From the NCBI GenBank assembly GCA_019155185.1, contig CM032813.1, positions 5,501,001 to 5,565,000 of the forward strand: 64,000 bases of DNA, in the 5' to 3' direction. The stretch comes from Beaufortia kweichowensis. Its lineage: Eukaryota; Chordata; Actinopteri; Cypriniformes; Gastromyzontidae. The position numbers and the translations under genes were made by a program. Numbering within the stretch: position 1 is the stretch's first letter; each line of letters begins with the position of its first letter. The notes under the pieces are model-generated. The model was not told where the DNA came from. It saw nothing but the letters and a program-made list of their open reading frames with translations, and ran no database searches. Shown here piece after piece: positions 51,043 to 63,900 of this stretch.

Positions 51043-52252
51043 TTATTCTTGGAAACAGAGAAAGTTCAGTCTTTCCTCACATGATTTGGCCTCCCACATC
51101 CCGCTTGCTACATTGAGGGCACCACAGCGATGTTCCACTGGACACTGTGGCGGTGCACCACCTACCCAATTCTCATACTCTGAACTATCCCCATACACCC
51201 AGAACCAAGAACCTGCCAGAAAGCGCAGCCCAGTCCACACATAACCTGTCTGAAGATTTTTAATCTTCCTCGCAGCAACTTGTTGTTCAGCATCTGAACC
51301 CACACTGGCCAAATCCACATATCTGTCTCTACAGTGATCCAAAGCCTCCTCCCATGTTTTGAGTTCTAACACCAGGATCGTGGAGCGCACCGTTGCCGAA
51401 CAAAAGAAAGGAAGGTTCTCTTGACATCTCTCATCAAACCATTCACCGTCCTTAGCAGCTGCGCAGCATAAGGATAATATGGATACACTTCTGAAATCTT
51501 TATCATCAGGTTGCATGCTGTTCCAATTTCTAATTTCTGAACTGCCTTTGCTCCAGTACCAAGGGTCATTATATAACCCAATCAAATAGTGTCGATAATT
51601 CACTAAAGAACCAGTGATTTGCCTGAGTAATGCAGTGATTTCTACTTGAGTTTTCACCATAACCAGGTTCATGCTCCACATCTCGCAGTGGCTCTGAGCT
51701 TCTTTCCAGGTTTTATTCTCATTGACCAACTGGTATTCAAGGATATTGTTGTTTGTTCCAAAGCAGACAAATGGGTTCTTTTCAAAGCAATAACGATCAT
51801 GCCAAAATCCATTCCAATCCATCACTGCACAAAATAACGGAGTGAACCAGTTGGAGTATGTAAGAAGATTATTGTCTGTCCATATCCAGATATTGTCTAC
51901 ACCTTTACTCAGTCCTATCCAGACAGTATACCCTCCAAGCACAGCAGCGACATTCATGTTGTCTGTTGCATCACGTATAATAGCGAAACTATCTTCATAA
52001 TTTGTACAGTGCCAATTTGCCCAGTTCCAATTGTAATTTGCAGTGATTAAGACCCAGCATCCATTTGTCTTACACATAAAATCTAAACCATCATTACATG
52101 ACCTGTCATACCAAAACCCATTTCTATATTCTTGCATCATACCATGACAAAGGAGTCTCCACATGGATGAATTCCCTCACTGGTCCTGGTGTAGTGCTGG
52201 CAGATGTATGAAACATCGGCAGCAGGCAGATGAGAAGCTCAAACTTCTTCAT
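51043..52252 (-). pseudogene. C-type lectin-like gene, copy 3, broken in its first domain
   Basis: A signal-peptide frame starts at 52252 (MKKFELLICLLPMFHTSAST) and runs through WYDAR, then stops at TAG, 52126-52124, after 42 codons. Domains 2-4 are intact in another frame from about 52150 to the stop at 51043, joining at NGFWYDRSC. Against copy 2, about 65 codons of domain 1 are missing between those points, and the loss is not a multiple of three. Sequence on both sides abuts directly with no room for an intron, so this is a deletion with frameshift. The long frame's own first ATG (52164) has no signal peptide. Domain 3 has MQPDDKD and WFDE. It could also be a segregating null allele or an assembly error; otherwise it is a recent pseudogene, as the rest shows no other break. 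Confidence 0.75.
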
Positions 52253-52318
52253 GGTGAGATAGTCTGAGTGACAGTGTGACACTCACCAGATAATATAGAT
52301 AAGTTCAACTATTTCGAA

Positions 52319-52326
52319 ATTTGCAT
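52319..52326 (-). promoter_or_regulatory. Octamer-like motif upstream of lectin copy 3
   Basis: ATTTGCAT on +, starting 67 bases upstream of the copy 3 ATG, the same motif and orientation as in copy 1. Confidence 0.4.
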
Positions 52327-54680
52327 GACATTGTCTTTAAGGTTTGACCTCTTGGGTATATATCAAGGTCATTCATTTGTTTCCCAAAGCAAATGACATT
52401 CAAATTCCAAAAAGTTTTGCCTTTTTGTTGAACTACCAAATAGTTTCCATAAGTAAAATTTCTGGTCACCGTAATTTTTTTTTACTTCTGCTGCTAACAA
52501 AGCTGCTAAAGAACGCAACCATTTAAAAAACAAAATCTATCTTTAGTAACAATCTCATGTGTGGTACTATAATTTATCTAGTCCTTAATGTTTTTGTATG
52601 CTTCTTCCATAAATATTCCCCATCTGTATGTCTGTGGTCGAATTAAATACTAGTAAAAAAAATGTGACTCATCATACAGATGGAAAGTTTATTAAAAGAT
52701 TTATTTTATTCCGCTATTAGTGACAGAACATCGGCAGTGGACTCAATTTTACAAGGTATTTTCATTACATGGTATCATAAAGCATTGGTGTATTGTCTAC
52801 CCAGCAAATTTCTCTTGTAGCCTCAGAATCAATATAACATTAAAAAATGTTATTTAAACCAAACTACAAGAGCAGCTTGTGGGTGTCACATTTTTAACCT
52901 AGTCAGCACTAACATTGTTTTTACCTTAATAATCCAAAAAAACATAACTGTTGTAATGACATAAGCAAGCTACAGACACACATATGTTTGCTGCTTTCAT
53001 GTATGAACACAATATGCAACATAAGAATTTACTGGTTTTATATGTAGCTTGATGCCCTTCAGTTTCATCCACTTTTATGCACAAGTATGTCCTCAAATCA
53101 AATACATTTACAGTACTTGCTAAAAGTTTGAACTAAACAGTGACAAAAGCAGATTGTTATCAGAAAAGTAAACATGAAAATATTAACAAGCAGTAACAAA
53201 GATTTTGATAACAGAGAGGCTAATTTTAATATATGATAGGAAGATTCTGATAATAAATGAAGGGGACTGTAGCATTTTAGTGGAAACAAAGTTGAAGCAA
53301 GCAGAATAATAAACAATGTGTACTTTGAAGTTTAGAATATTGTGGCATGATTTAACAAATAATAAACCATTGTATACAAAATGTACATGAACTAGCAAAC
53401 TAGCAAACTTAAGAAAAGTGTATAGTATTTTGGTGATGTTGCAATTACACATTTTAATGCCAGATGCAGTCTGCATTTACTGATGAGCATAAAAGTTACT
53501 GTATTTCTTAAGACACTAAAGGTAAATGCATTTAACCTGACTATTTTGACTCTATTATCAGACCTCACCCTTACAAAAGCTTCCAACACATTTCCTTTTT
53601 AAAATTCTCAAATTTCTAGATTTTCCCTTAGTTTTTTAGACCACATTTCATGTGTCAGGTGAAGCACATTTGGTGATGTTTAGGGCTGTAACTAACAAAT
53701 CAATTGTTTGAATTATTTTATTTCCTGCATTGTTTAAACAGTAAACATCAAAGAATAAGAGTGTACCAATTAATTACCGATTCAATTCATTTTTAATTCA
53801 CAATTTGATACTCTCATAATACTAACAAAGCCTTAGTTAAATTTGAATGATTGTTTTAACTACTTACATATTAACTATCTTTAATTATAGAAAGTTATTT
53901 TTATAAAAGTGAAAGATGATCTATCAGAGATGCAGTGAGACTAAGAATCAGCTAAACACTCTCAAAAATCAAAGTGCTACAAAAGTTTCTTTACAGCGAT
54001 GTGAGGAATCATATCATAATCATTTTTATAGTCTAAAGAACCTTTTATTGTTGTAAACAACCTTTAGTGAAACAGAAAGGTTCTTTGGATGTTGCAGGTT
54101 CTTAGCCGAAAATTGTTCTTCTATGACATCATGAGGCACCTTTATTTTTAAGATATTTGTAAGTTCACTATAACTACTGTTCTACTACTGGAAACAGAAT
54201 AGGGGAGGTAGTCTGGAATCACAAATATGTTTCTATACTCTGTGTCTTTTTTCAAACTATTACAGACCTGAAAGTAACTAAAACCAAATTCCATATTTTT
54301 CCAGACTCAGTAGGAACTCTGCTTACATGTCCCACATATCACACAAATATAAACATTCTGACACTTGCTGCATTTCCAATCCAGACAGTGTGTGGCAGTA
54401 TTTCACAAAATCTGAACAACTGCTACAGCATTTCATTTGTCATTATTGTGCTCTGAAAAATAACAGTTTGCCATTGGCCTGTGTGTCTAATGTTAAAAAA
54501 ATCAGACTGTTGCGTACTGCTGTGTCACTGTTTAAAAGGCGAGACTCCAAAAAGGAAAAAATAAGGAATTGTACAACCATGTTCCTCTCTCCTGTTCTTC
54601 CTTGTCATGCTTTCACCTATTGTTGTTTCATTCTCCTTTTTCCAAATCTGCCCCTGGACCAGCCAGAGACGAAGAGCCTC
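52327..54680. other. Spacer between lectin copy 3 and mxra8, including the mxra8 3' UTR
   Basis: No exon can be supported. The open frame 54327-54749 on + is antisense to the mxra8 3' UTR and last exon and has no family likeness. A dispersed repeat occupies about 53965-54155. Confidence 0.4.
53965..54155 (+). repeat. Dispersed repeat, second copy of the element in the rem1 intron
   Basis: It contains tctaaagaacctttta, gaaaggttctttgg, ttctatgacatc and gcacctttattttta in the same order as the block at 12180-12345. Probably a non-autonomous interspersed element fragment. Confidence 0.5.
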
Positions 54681-57600
54681 TTATTTCCAAGATGGCTTCT
54701 CTATCTCTGCAGAAAGGATATGGGAAAAACAAGAAAGAGGAAGATGTAGTGAAGTAAATTTAATTAAATCTGAAATGGTGTATTAGCCAACAACTCTGGA
54801 GACTGAAAATAAAGGCTAAATGATCAAAACAGGATTTAAACTAAGTCTATCAAAAAAGTCCAACCTGTTGGTACTGTAAGTGTGAATTACCTCTGTCTAG
54901 ATCAACGGCTTTTGGGGAACACAGTTTGGACATTTCTGCTTTCAGAAGATTGTTCTTATAGTCTGAGGAGACAGAAAGAGTTTTGTCCAAGCCTTGTGAT
55001 ATTCTTGTGTGATATTATAACATTACGGAAGAAAACATAAAGTAAACTCACCCAGTTTAGTTTCCTCCTGGTTGCTTGACTTCATCTCTGGGACACATTC
55101 CTTATTAACACATGACGCTTCACTTCTAGAGTAGTTGCAAGGCACAGACGGTTGATGCTTTATGATGTTTAATCCTTAAATGTTAATAGATTAAGCTTTT
55201 CAACATTAGTATAATACTTACACATACTTCACCGTTGGTAAAGATGCATTTTCAACTTTCCGTGGATCAAACTCTTGGCCTAAAATATATGGGAATCAAG
55301 CACAGGACAAATAATATCTTAGGAAACAATGTCACATATTGCCCACATGTTATACAGTATGTGGATAAAAGACATTTGTGAGTTAACTGAGATTGGAATG
55401 AAAATATAACTATGTAGGTTTAAAACAAATAATATAAGGGCAAGTGAATAGGACAAACAGAAGAACAGAATAAAAGTATCATAAAGTACCTTGTCTTTTT
55501 CGGCGACGTGTGAGGAGAATGATAGCCAGTACGGACAGAGCCAGGAGCAGGAGAGTGGCCAAGATGTATCCCAGCTGCTGCAGGAAGGGACTCCTCTGTT
55601 CCGGCAAAATAACATTGATGACATGTGGCGGCACTTCCACAATGTTGGTGTCTAAAGGAGAAGATGATCAAAAAATATGTGTTTAAAGGTTTTGCCACCT
55701 AACTTGGTCATTTGTGTCATTTTAGTGACCACTAGAGGACTCTCTATGACTATAAAACTACTCAAAGAGGTTTACAGTAATACAGGATTTGTTTTGGAGT
55801 TGCTCTGAAAAACGTACACTTCAGTACACTTGCAGAGGAGATGGTACATATTGTTTAGTTTTACAGAAAACATCTGTGAAAATTTTCAAATAAAAAATGC
55901 AAAAGATAAATTTTATAACCACAAACACTTCCATATTGTATGTGTTTATGAGGCAGATCGAGGTCCAAATTTCTCTGTTTTTCCCTGGCAGTAAAACACA
56001 GAGTTCAAAAGAAGAGTGGGTGGAAACGGAGAGAGGAACGACAGGGAGGCAGTACTCAAATGTAAGTGACTTTGCACTTTTGCCGTCAAAGGAAAATTGA
56101 ATACTCTGAAAAATAAACCAGAGCTGTGCCACAACATCTACACTACAGACGTACTAAAGACACACACCCTAACATGACAACCAGAGACGACAAAACTACA
56201 TCATGGTTGTTTTGATGCTTGGGAAAGAAATACAGTAAAGTGGAAAATTACCCTCCTGTTACAACTCAAAAAGATTTCATCCTATTGTTACTGCAGAAAA
56301 TTGTTATAAAAAGGCAGTAGAAAGATCAGGGACTAAAACACTGTTTATGGTCGTCCCCGCCTGATGAGGTCAATCACGACTGCTATGACAGACCAGCCAT
56401 TTGAATCTGGCCAACCAAAAAACGTTTTTGTGTGAGATATCTGACTACGCTCCTCATGTGTGTCCTACAGAGGTCTGATCAGCTTCAATTTCATGCCATG
56501 GAAATTAAAATGTCTGAAATGTAATCGATTAGCACTCTCTATGTGAGAATGAGTCAAATCTGCACACTACTTGCTTAAAGTGCCCACTAAGTAATTGTTA
56601 GCTGTAAAATACAGGTTCAGCCCTGTAATTTCAATCTAACCCATTTATTGTGTCTGTCTAAACTTATGTGCAGAGAGGAACACAGACTAATGTCTCACGG
56701 TGGATTACTGTAATCAGAGGCAGCTGAGAGCATCTAACCTCACTATACAGATGAACCCCATAAAACACCGGACATGGATGGTTAGTGACTGTCAAGAAGC
56801 ATGTTTTAGAGGAAAATTGTGTTTTTATCACCTTTTATCACCTTAAAAAATTAACCATGGTTTTATTATTGTACAAGTGTTTTTTTGCCAGATTTGTTAC
56901 ATATTTGTATTATCATAGTTTGATAATAAAAAAACCCTGAGATTACTATAGTTAATTTTTTAGTTAAATGATAAAAAATTTTTTATAAAAAAAGAATTTT
57001 CATAGTGAAATTATGCTTTTAACCAAGGTATTGGACTATCTTTACAATAAAAATGGCAACTACTAACACATTAATTTTCAGATCTTTCACCTTAAGTAAA
57101 CCAGAAAACCAAAAGAAGACTTCTTAACAAGTGTTTACATAGCATTTTATCACCCTTCGAGAAAAACCACACGAACATGGGATTCACAAAAAACATGCTC
57201 CATGTTTTTGCACATGTGGAATTTAAGGGGCTTTTCTGTAAAGATGATGTAAAGATGGTGTTTTGCTTAGCTTTAAACTTTTCTTGCCTGCTTACATTCA
57301 TTCTTTTGCCAAGTTTTGAAAAACTATTTCCTGTTAAGATGTCTTCAAAAACAGCTCTGTTTTCAAAAAGCATCCAGCTCAGTTTAGCTGGTTTAGTTCC
57401 AGGGCTTAAGAAGAATGCTGGACATTTATGTGCCAAACAATCTGGAACAGAAGCTTCACAGGCACAACACTGGACAGTCTTAAACTCAGGGGAATGTTTA
57501 CCGTCTATATCTTACATAAAAATGTTACATGCAAAATTTTGCAACTTTGTGATCTTGTCCTAGCTTTGATGGAGTGTTTTACATGATTTTTACCAGCTAG

Positions 57601-60600
57601 TTCAATTCTGAATAACACAAATTATTTGGTAATGCTTGTACTGAATCCAACCAGCTGTCTTATTCGTCATGCTCAACAAAACTGCGAAAATAACCAACAC
57701 CCTTAGAATGGCTAAGGATAGGGTTGAATGAAGGTTGAAGGGGAAATAAAGGGATGTTGAGGGTGGGTTGACCTAAATCTAAATCAGTCTCCTCCTCATG
57801 GACTGATGTGGAGCTTAAACTACAGCTGGCCAGATGCTTCACAGATGAAGCACTTCCCTCTTCCTGTAGATAAACAAAGTAGAGAAGAGAAGAGAAAAAA
57901 CTATTTGCAAAAGAAACGCAAAAGACGCAAAATGAAAGAAACAGGGAGACAGGAATGCACAAGGGAGGAGACCGAAATCATTAAAAAAGCAAGGAAGGAA
58001 ACAGAGAGGGAAAAAAATTGGGCAGAATAATAAGAAAAACCACAAAGAGATGAGGCAACAGTAAAAAGAGATTTTGACAAAAATTCATGGATTGAAATGG
58101 GAGTGTCTTGAGAAAATCTGATGAATTAATGTTCACAGCAGGCCAAAACAGACATCACAAATCAGATTGACACAATAAATAAAGTTAATTCATATATATG
58201 GCCACTGTTATAAAGTGAGAAAATATGCAACATAAAATCACCAATAATGGATTCAGCAGAACAGAAATCTTGAGTTCTTCTCAAGCCCAGAAGATTGTGA
58301 TGTTATCCCACAAGATTCCACACTGAGGTTTGAGTAGTCTGGGGATCCAGTAAACCCAGTATTTCTACACCATAGAAAATGACTTTCCCACATTCTCTTA
58401 TTAGTGGTTTCTCTTTCATACGCTCTTTTTGTGTCTCTAAAAAGATTCAAACTTCAATTTCTTTCTGACTCATGGATTTCCTTTCTTATTTTTATTTCTC
58501 CCTTCACCTCATCTGGCTCCCTCTGCCTTATGCAAATAAAAATTACTCTCCTCGTTCCCTGTCTGGCTGGCAGAACCTTAAAGGAAAACATTTGGCTATC
58601 AAATGATCTGAACTAAAACTGAGAAACTGGGAGGGAAAAAATGAAAAAGTGTGCTGAGGCAAAAGAATTTAAAGGAGAACTGGTGCATTTTAATAAGCAA
58701 TAAACGTGGCGAATGTTAAAAGTGCATGGGAAGCAAGATCTTCAGACTTATAGTACAGCATATTGTTGTTTCAGATCATCATTGCTTGTTTCACACCCAG
58801 CCTATTTTCTTTTTCTTATTCTTTCCCATTCGTTTGTCCATCAGTTTTGACTATATTTGAAAGAAACAGGAGGGATTCATCATTAATGGGTCCTGGTACT
58901 GAGGTTTGGTCTTTGGCTCACAAAATGCTGACCATGTAATGTGTATTTGCTCTCTAAAACAAGATTAAATTGAACACCAGCCCTCTCACTTTTTCTTGTA
59001 AATACACATTGGACAAATAACATTGACAAGTTTTTTCCTACGTTTATTTAAAAAAAATCTAATATTTTGACTTTTCAGGAGGTAGTTCAGGGAGTCCTGT
59101 TGGTTATGCTTTAAAATGATGATTCTTCGAGGCAAAAAATTAAACAACTTTAAAACATGTAGTCTATATAAAACTGAAATTTGAATTAGTCGAGAAAGTT
59201 AGTTAAGAGATTTCTTCACGATAATTCAAGTAGGTAAATTTCTTCCATGACCTCATCCACTTTAAGAAGTTTGTGTCAGATCCACAAACAGTCATTACAG
59301 TATAAACTGCAGACACAATCTGCATTGCAATGCAAAATCTCAGATTTAACATATTTTGATCATCTTTACCATTATTTTAGAATGAGTAGATGTGTTCAAA
59401 CTATTCACTAGTCGTGTTTCATACTGCACCATATAATATGAATTAAGTGTGTCTTACTTTGGTCTTCACTAGGAAGATACTGAGGTTCATCAGTAGGTTC
59501 CTCAGGTATCGGAGGGGTCACAGAAAGCTGAAAGATGCGTCTCTCGTGCAGGCCACAGTAGTGATGGTGAAGATGGCAGGAATAAATGCCCTGATCTAGG
59601 ATTTGGATGTCAGAGATGATGAGGGAGAAATCTCCCTGTGAGAATGCTGTGGCCGATATGTTCATCTTTCGCTGAACGAACAGAGGTCCGTAGTGTCGCC
59701 TCTCGCCGGAGGCGTACAGGTCGATGAGACGATCGGCACGGTCGTGCCTGACCCCTGGAGGTTGCCGGTCCCAGTGCACCACCTGCTGTTGGTCCTCCTG
59801 ACTGTTGCCTTCCGTCCAGATAGGCCGGCGGTTAACACAGGGGAGGACAACGGTACTGCCCACCAGAACCACAAACACAGCCTTCTGACCGTCCCAGAAC
59901 TTTCTCTCCTTACGAGCTGAAACAAAACGAGGATAAGTAATGACACACTGTATATACTGTGTGTAAACACACACTTTAAATTGGTGCGGCATAGAAAAAG
60001 TACTTCAAAACAGTGTTGTATAAAATGTGATCTAAAGTAGCCTTATTGCATCTTTTAAATATGTAAAATACAGGTTGGTGAAAGGAAAAAAAAATGAGAG
60101 AGTCAAAACTTTCTTTCCAGTTGTCTTCACATTCCTTTCATTCTTCAACTCACAGTAAGTTCCTTATTTGGGATGAACTTGACCGCTTTGATCATGAGAC
60201 AGGTTGAAAGCTAAGCATAGCCAGACAGAAATCTTCTCCGGCATATGGAGGTGAATTTACCAACCTGATTTGGTGACGTTGAGCTGCACTTTGATTGACT
60301 CATAAAGGTGGCAGTAATGATGATGCAGGTTACAGGAGTAGATTCCTTTATCGGTCGTAGCAACATCTGCATGAAAAAACAAAACATGATGCATAGCTAG
60401 TGGAACTAAGAAGCAGATAAGTGGATTGTGTTAACCAAGACTATTTCACCTTTGATTACTAACGAAAAGTTTCCATCCTTGAAAGCAGTCTTTGACATGC
60501 TAACGCGTCCCTGGTTGTAGCCGTTGTAGATGCGCTGGTCCCCGGCAGAAAACATATCTACAACTCGTTCCATTGCATGATTTGGACCACTGCGGAGAAG

Positions 60601-60953
60601 ATCCCAGTGTGCCACTCGTTGGCGGTCCTTTATGCGGTCTTGGGTCCACACCATGCGCTGACTGTGACACTGCAGTACCGCCTGAGATCCCCGGGGGGCG
60701 CTGATATTGTACATGGCCACCACCACACCACTGCCATCATTTTGGCCTAGCACTGAAAAACAAAGCACCAATTCCTCAAACACAGATTAGGTCTAATCAT
60801 TTATGCCTCATCCAATATATCATCATCCAAAACACTGTTTACAGAGAATTCAAGCATTACATTATCAGCAAATGCACTCCCTGGGAGTCAAACCTATGAC
60901 CTTAGCAGAAAAATTATAGTACTTACCAGGACTGAAGCGGATCGAGGCCAGAA
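54681..60953 (-). CDS. mxra8: Matrix-remodelling-associated protein 8 (limitrin), 5' end missing
   Basis: Exons in gene order: 60927-60953, 60450-60752, 60265-60366, 59458-59916, 55490-55651, 55222-55279, 55052-55125, 54891-54962 and 54681-54706, in phase, giving about 427 codons after the missing signal-peptide exon (human MXRA8 has 442 residues). It is a type I membrane protein with two V-type immunoglobulin domains, each with the family mark: CNLHHHYCHLYE in the first and CHLHHHYCGLHE in the second. A transmembrane helix (YILATLLLLALSVLAILL) is followed by TRRRKRQ and a short tail with DYKNNLLK, as in human. It is an adhesion molecule of glia, fibroblasts and bone; the mammalian protein is also known as a cell-entry receptor for arthritogenic alphaviruses, and nothing is implied about that for this fish. 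The final exon (EIEKPSWK) is less conserved and the least certain. Confidence 0.92.
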
Positions 60954-63900
60954 CTGTAACAAAAAGAAAAACTAAAATTATTTAAAAACTAGTTCAGTTA
61001 AATACACAACAGAAACAATATTGAGCAAGACCTCTTTCATATATTCTCACTGGGTTAAAGGTCAGCAATGTACCATATGGGTTTCATCATTCAAATGTCA
61101 TGTTCATAACACATACAATAGTTTTTATTTACATTTGTATGTGCTCAGTTATGAGTAATATGGACTGTCATGGATGTGACGATTCTGAAAACAGCACTTT
61201 ACCTGACTATGAAAACTCATGCTTTAAACATAAAACAATGGTTTAAAAACTTTGAGCGAGACCTCACATGGGTGTATAAACCATCAAATATTGACATCAG
61301 TATGGTAAATTACTTTGGTAAAAAAGTTGACATTTGCAAGGAAAATATATCATAAATAAAATAATTTTGCATTTAAACAAACCAGACCCTTAATTTAAAC
61401 CATATTACTTTTAAAGTAAGCATAGATTGTTACAACTTTATGACAAAGGGAGTGGTTAGACAAAACCACACCTCTTTGCATTAACAGGGTGTTTCAGCAT
61501 ATTCCAAATACAAGGGAATTATAGGAGATTTTTCTTTAAATCACACAAACCACACATCTAAAGACATGCAAACACACAGTGTGATTGATTAACACCATTT
61601 TGAACTCTTCACAGCCACACAAAACACACCTACAGTAGTATTTCGTAATTGATCTCATAGACAGAGAGTCTGTGTTTTCGCACAGCTGTCTTTAGCAGCT
61701 GCGACTACCATTCAAATGACTCAACTACTGGAACACTAACCGGCCACAGTCTGTAAGACCAGGCCAAAATATAAAGCTTCTGGAGACTTCTAGAATAAAA
61801 ACAAGTATACTTCTTTTTACCTGGGTCACCATCTCATTATGATTTTTTAGGGCTGTCGAATATCATTATAATTTGTGTCAAATGGGAGAAAAGGAAATGC
61901 TGTGCAAATATATAGCAAACCCTGTGGGCAATAGAGAGGCAGTAATAAGCATGTGTTAGAAACCACAAACATCAAGTGAAGGAGAGGGGAGGAGGGAGAG
62001 GGTCAAGGCTTTGGAATTTGCTGAAGAAGCAGATTGAAGCTCGGTGGCTCATCCGTACTGTATACTCATATTCTTACTTCATTCACACGGTCACACACAT
62101 TCACACCAACCTGATGAGGGCAATGCTACACATGCACACGACACTGGGATCACACAAACCTTTTTTATTTGATTTATACTGTATAGCTTTCTCAAGTTAT
62201 TTGCTTCCTTTGTTTGTATCAAACCCAATGAAAAAAAAAGTGTATAATCTTTTTATTATCAACAAAACAGGAAAAAAATTCTGCAACGAGTTTAAACAGA
62301 AGAAGTGTTTTGAAAATGGATTTTATTACACCTCACTCTTTCGCTTTTTCTGTGAGCCAGGGCTCAGATGTTCTTTCAAGACATTTAACTAAACTTCAAA
62401 GAAATTCAATTTATAAATTAGTATTTTTGATGACTTAATGAACAGTTCTACATCTGAAATAAGCCAATGTGCTGGAATCTTAATGCCACAAATAAACTAT
62501 TCCAACATGATAACAATTCCAGCCTTAGGGCATCACATTTTCAGTCAAAACAAAAAAAAAGAACACGTTTTTGAGAGGCAACATAATTGGTAGGATTTCT
62601 GTGAATTAAAATGCACAAACCAGAAACAATAATACCCAACAAATGAAGAGGAGATGAAAGAACCAACAAATATTGACATCTTACCTATCAGTAGGGTAAA
62701 AAACTTTGGTAAAAACTTTGTTTTTATATGGTAGGATAGACATTTACATTAATTGCCCATATACCTTTATGTTAAATGGTGACAGGCTTGTCAGGACAAA
62801 TCTTTAGAAAAGTGTGCTTTTAACTTCCGTAATTCAGGGTATAAATCAGCTAGCAGAATGGCAACTGCTCTAAAAAAAAATGAATGTGATGAACTTTTTA
62901 AGAACAGAGTCCAGGTCCAAATTAAACAATATCATCTCAGTTTGCTGACACATTTATCTCTAATTGAAAACAGTCTCATTCTTCAATGACCAAAATGAAC
63001 TACTCATAGTTTAACAATACTGACTCAACCTGTGTTGAAATGCGTAAGCCTGAACAACAAAATACGTTCACTTATTTTGAATAAAACATTATGTAAAACA
63101 TTATGTGTCGAGTGATTCATGCCGAGTCACACTTGGGTTTTGCTAAAAGTGCAGATTCAGGCCCAATGTGCCAAGAAAGGGGAATTTTCTTGATTCATTC
63201 TCTTGTCATTGCAAAGACCTCCAGAATAAGCGTCCAATCGCATGATGGTATCTGTTTGGTCCTCTGTGAAACATCACTGGATCAAACACATTATTTAAAC
63301 CACAAGAGCAGCAAAGCAGATCATTGTGGATATTCATCACCCACGCACCTCCTAAACAACACTGGACTTTACTTTAAACAAATAAAAAACCTCCCATGTG
63401 ATATAGACATTATCTAAAGACATCTGGAAATTATTGCTGGGAATATCCAAAAAACTGTTTTCTTGAGCGAGTCCAGAAATATTCCCTCTGCTTTCATTTA
63501 TGTGCCTTGAGTTTTGGTGCTACTGTCATGCAAACTGGTGCAAAGCAAAACCCTTTACATCAAAACAAAAACACAGGCTTAAAGATCTGCTTTAGACATT
63601 GCAGACTGGGTCTCAACAGGCCAAAATACAGCCTGAAAAGACATTACATGAGATTATAAAACATTTCAACAGAAATGAAGACTCTTCATGAGGGATTTTG
63701 AGACAGGAACATGCACACAAACATTACACACACACTTCATTCTACATGTATACATTAGGAGAGACTGGGGATAGATGACACATCTACTGATACTGTAGCA
63801 CTCAAGTGATATTTCACAGTGTAGGTATATTTTTCCAAGTCAGGTTTCTATATCGGCTCATACAGTACCTTAAAGTCGGTGCTAAAAAACATATGAACAT

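Noticed and set aside
54327..54749. 140-codon frame on +
   Set aside because: No recognisable domain, and it is antisense to the last mxra8 exon and its 3' UTR.
61805..61860. Possible mxra8 first exon ending in CCCAG|GTAAAA on the - strand
   Set aside because: The only ATG before the donor gives no signal peptide and the phase does not fit the next exon.
61976..62392. 138-codon + strand frame in the mxra8 first intron
   Set aside because: Low-complexity composition with no family likeness and no splice or promoter context.
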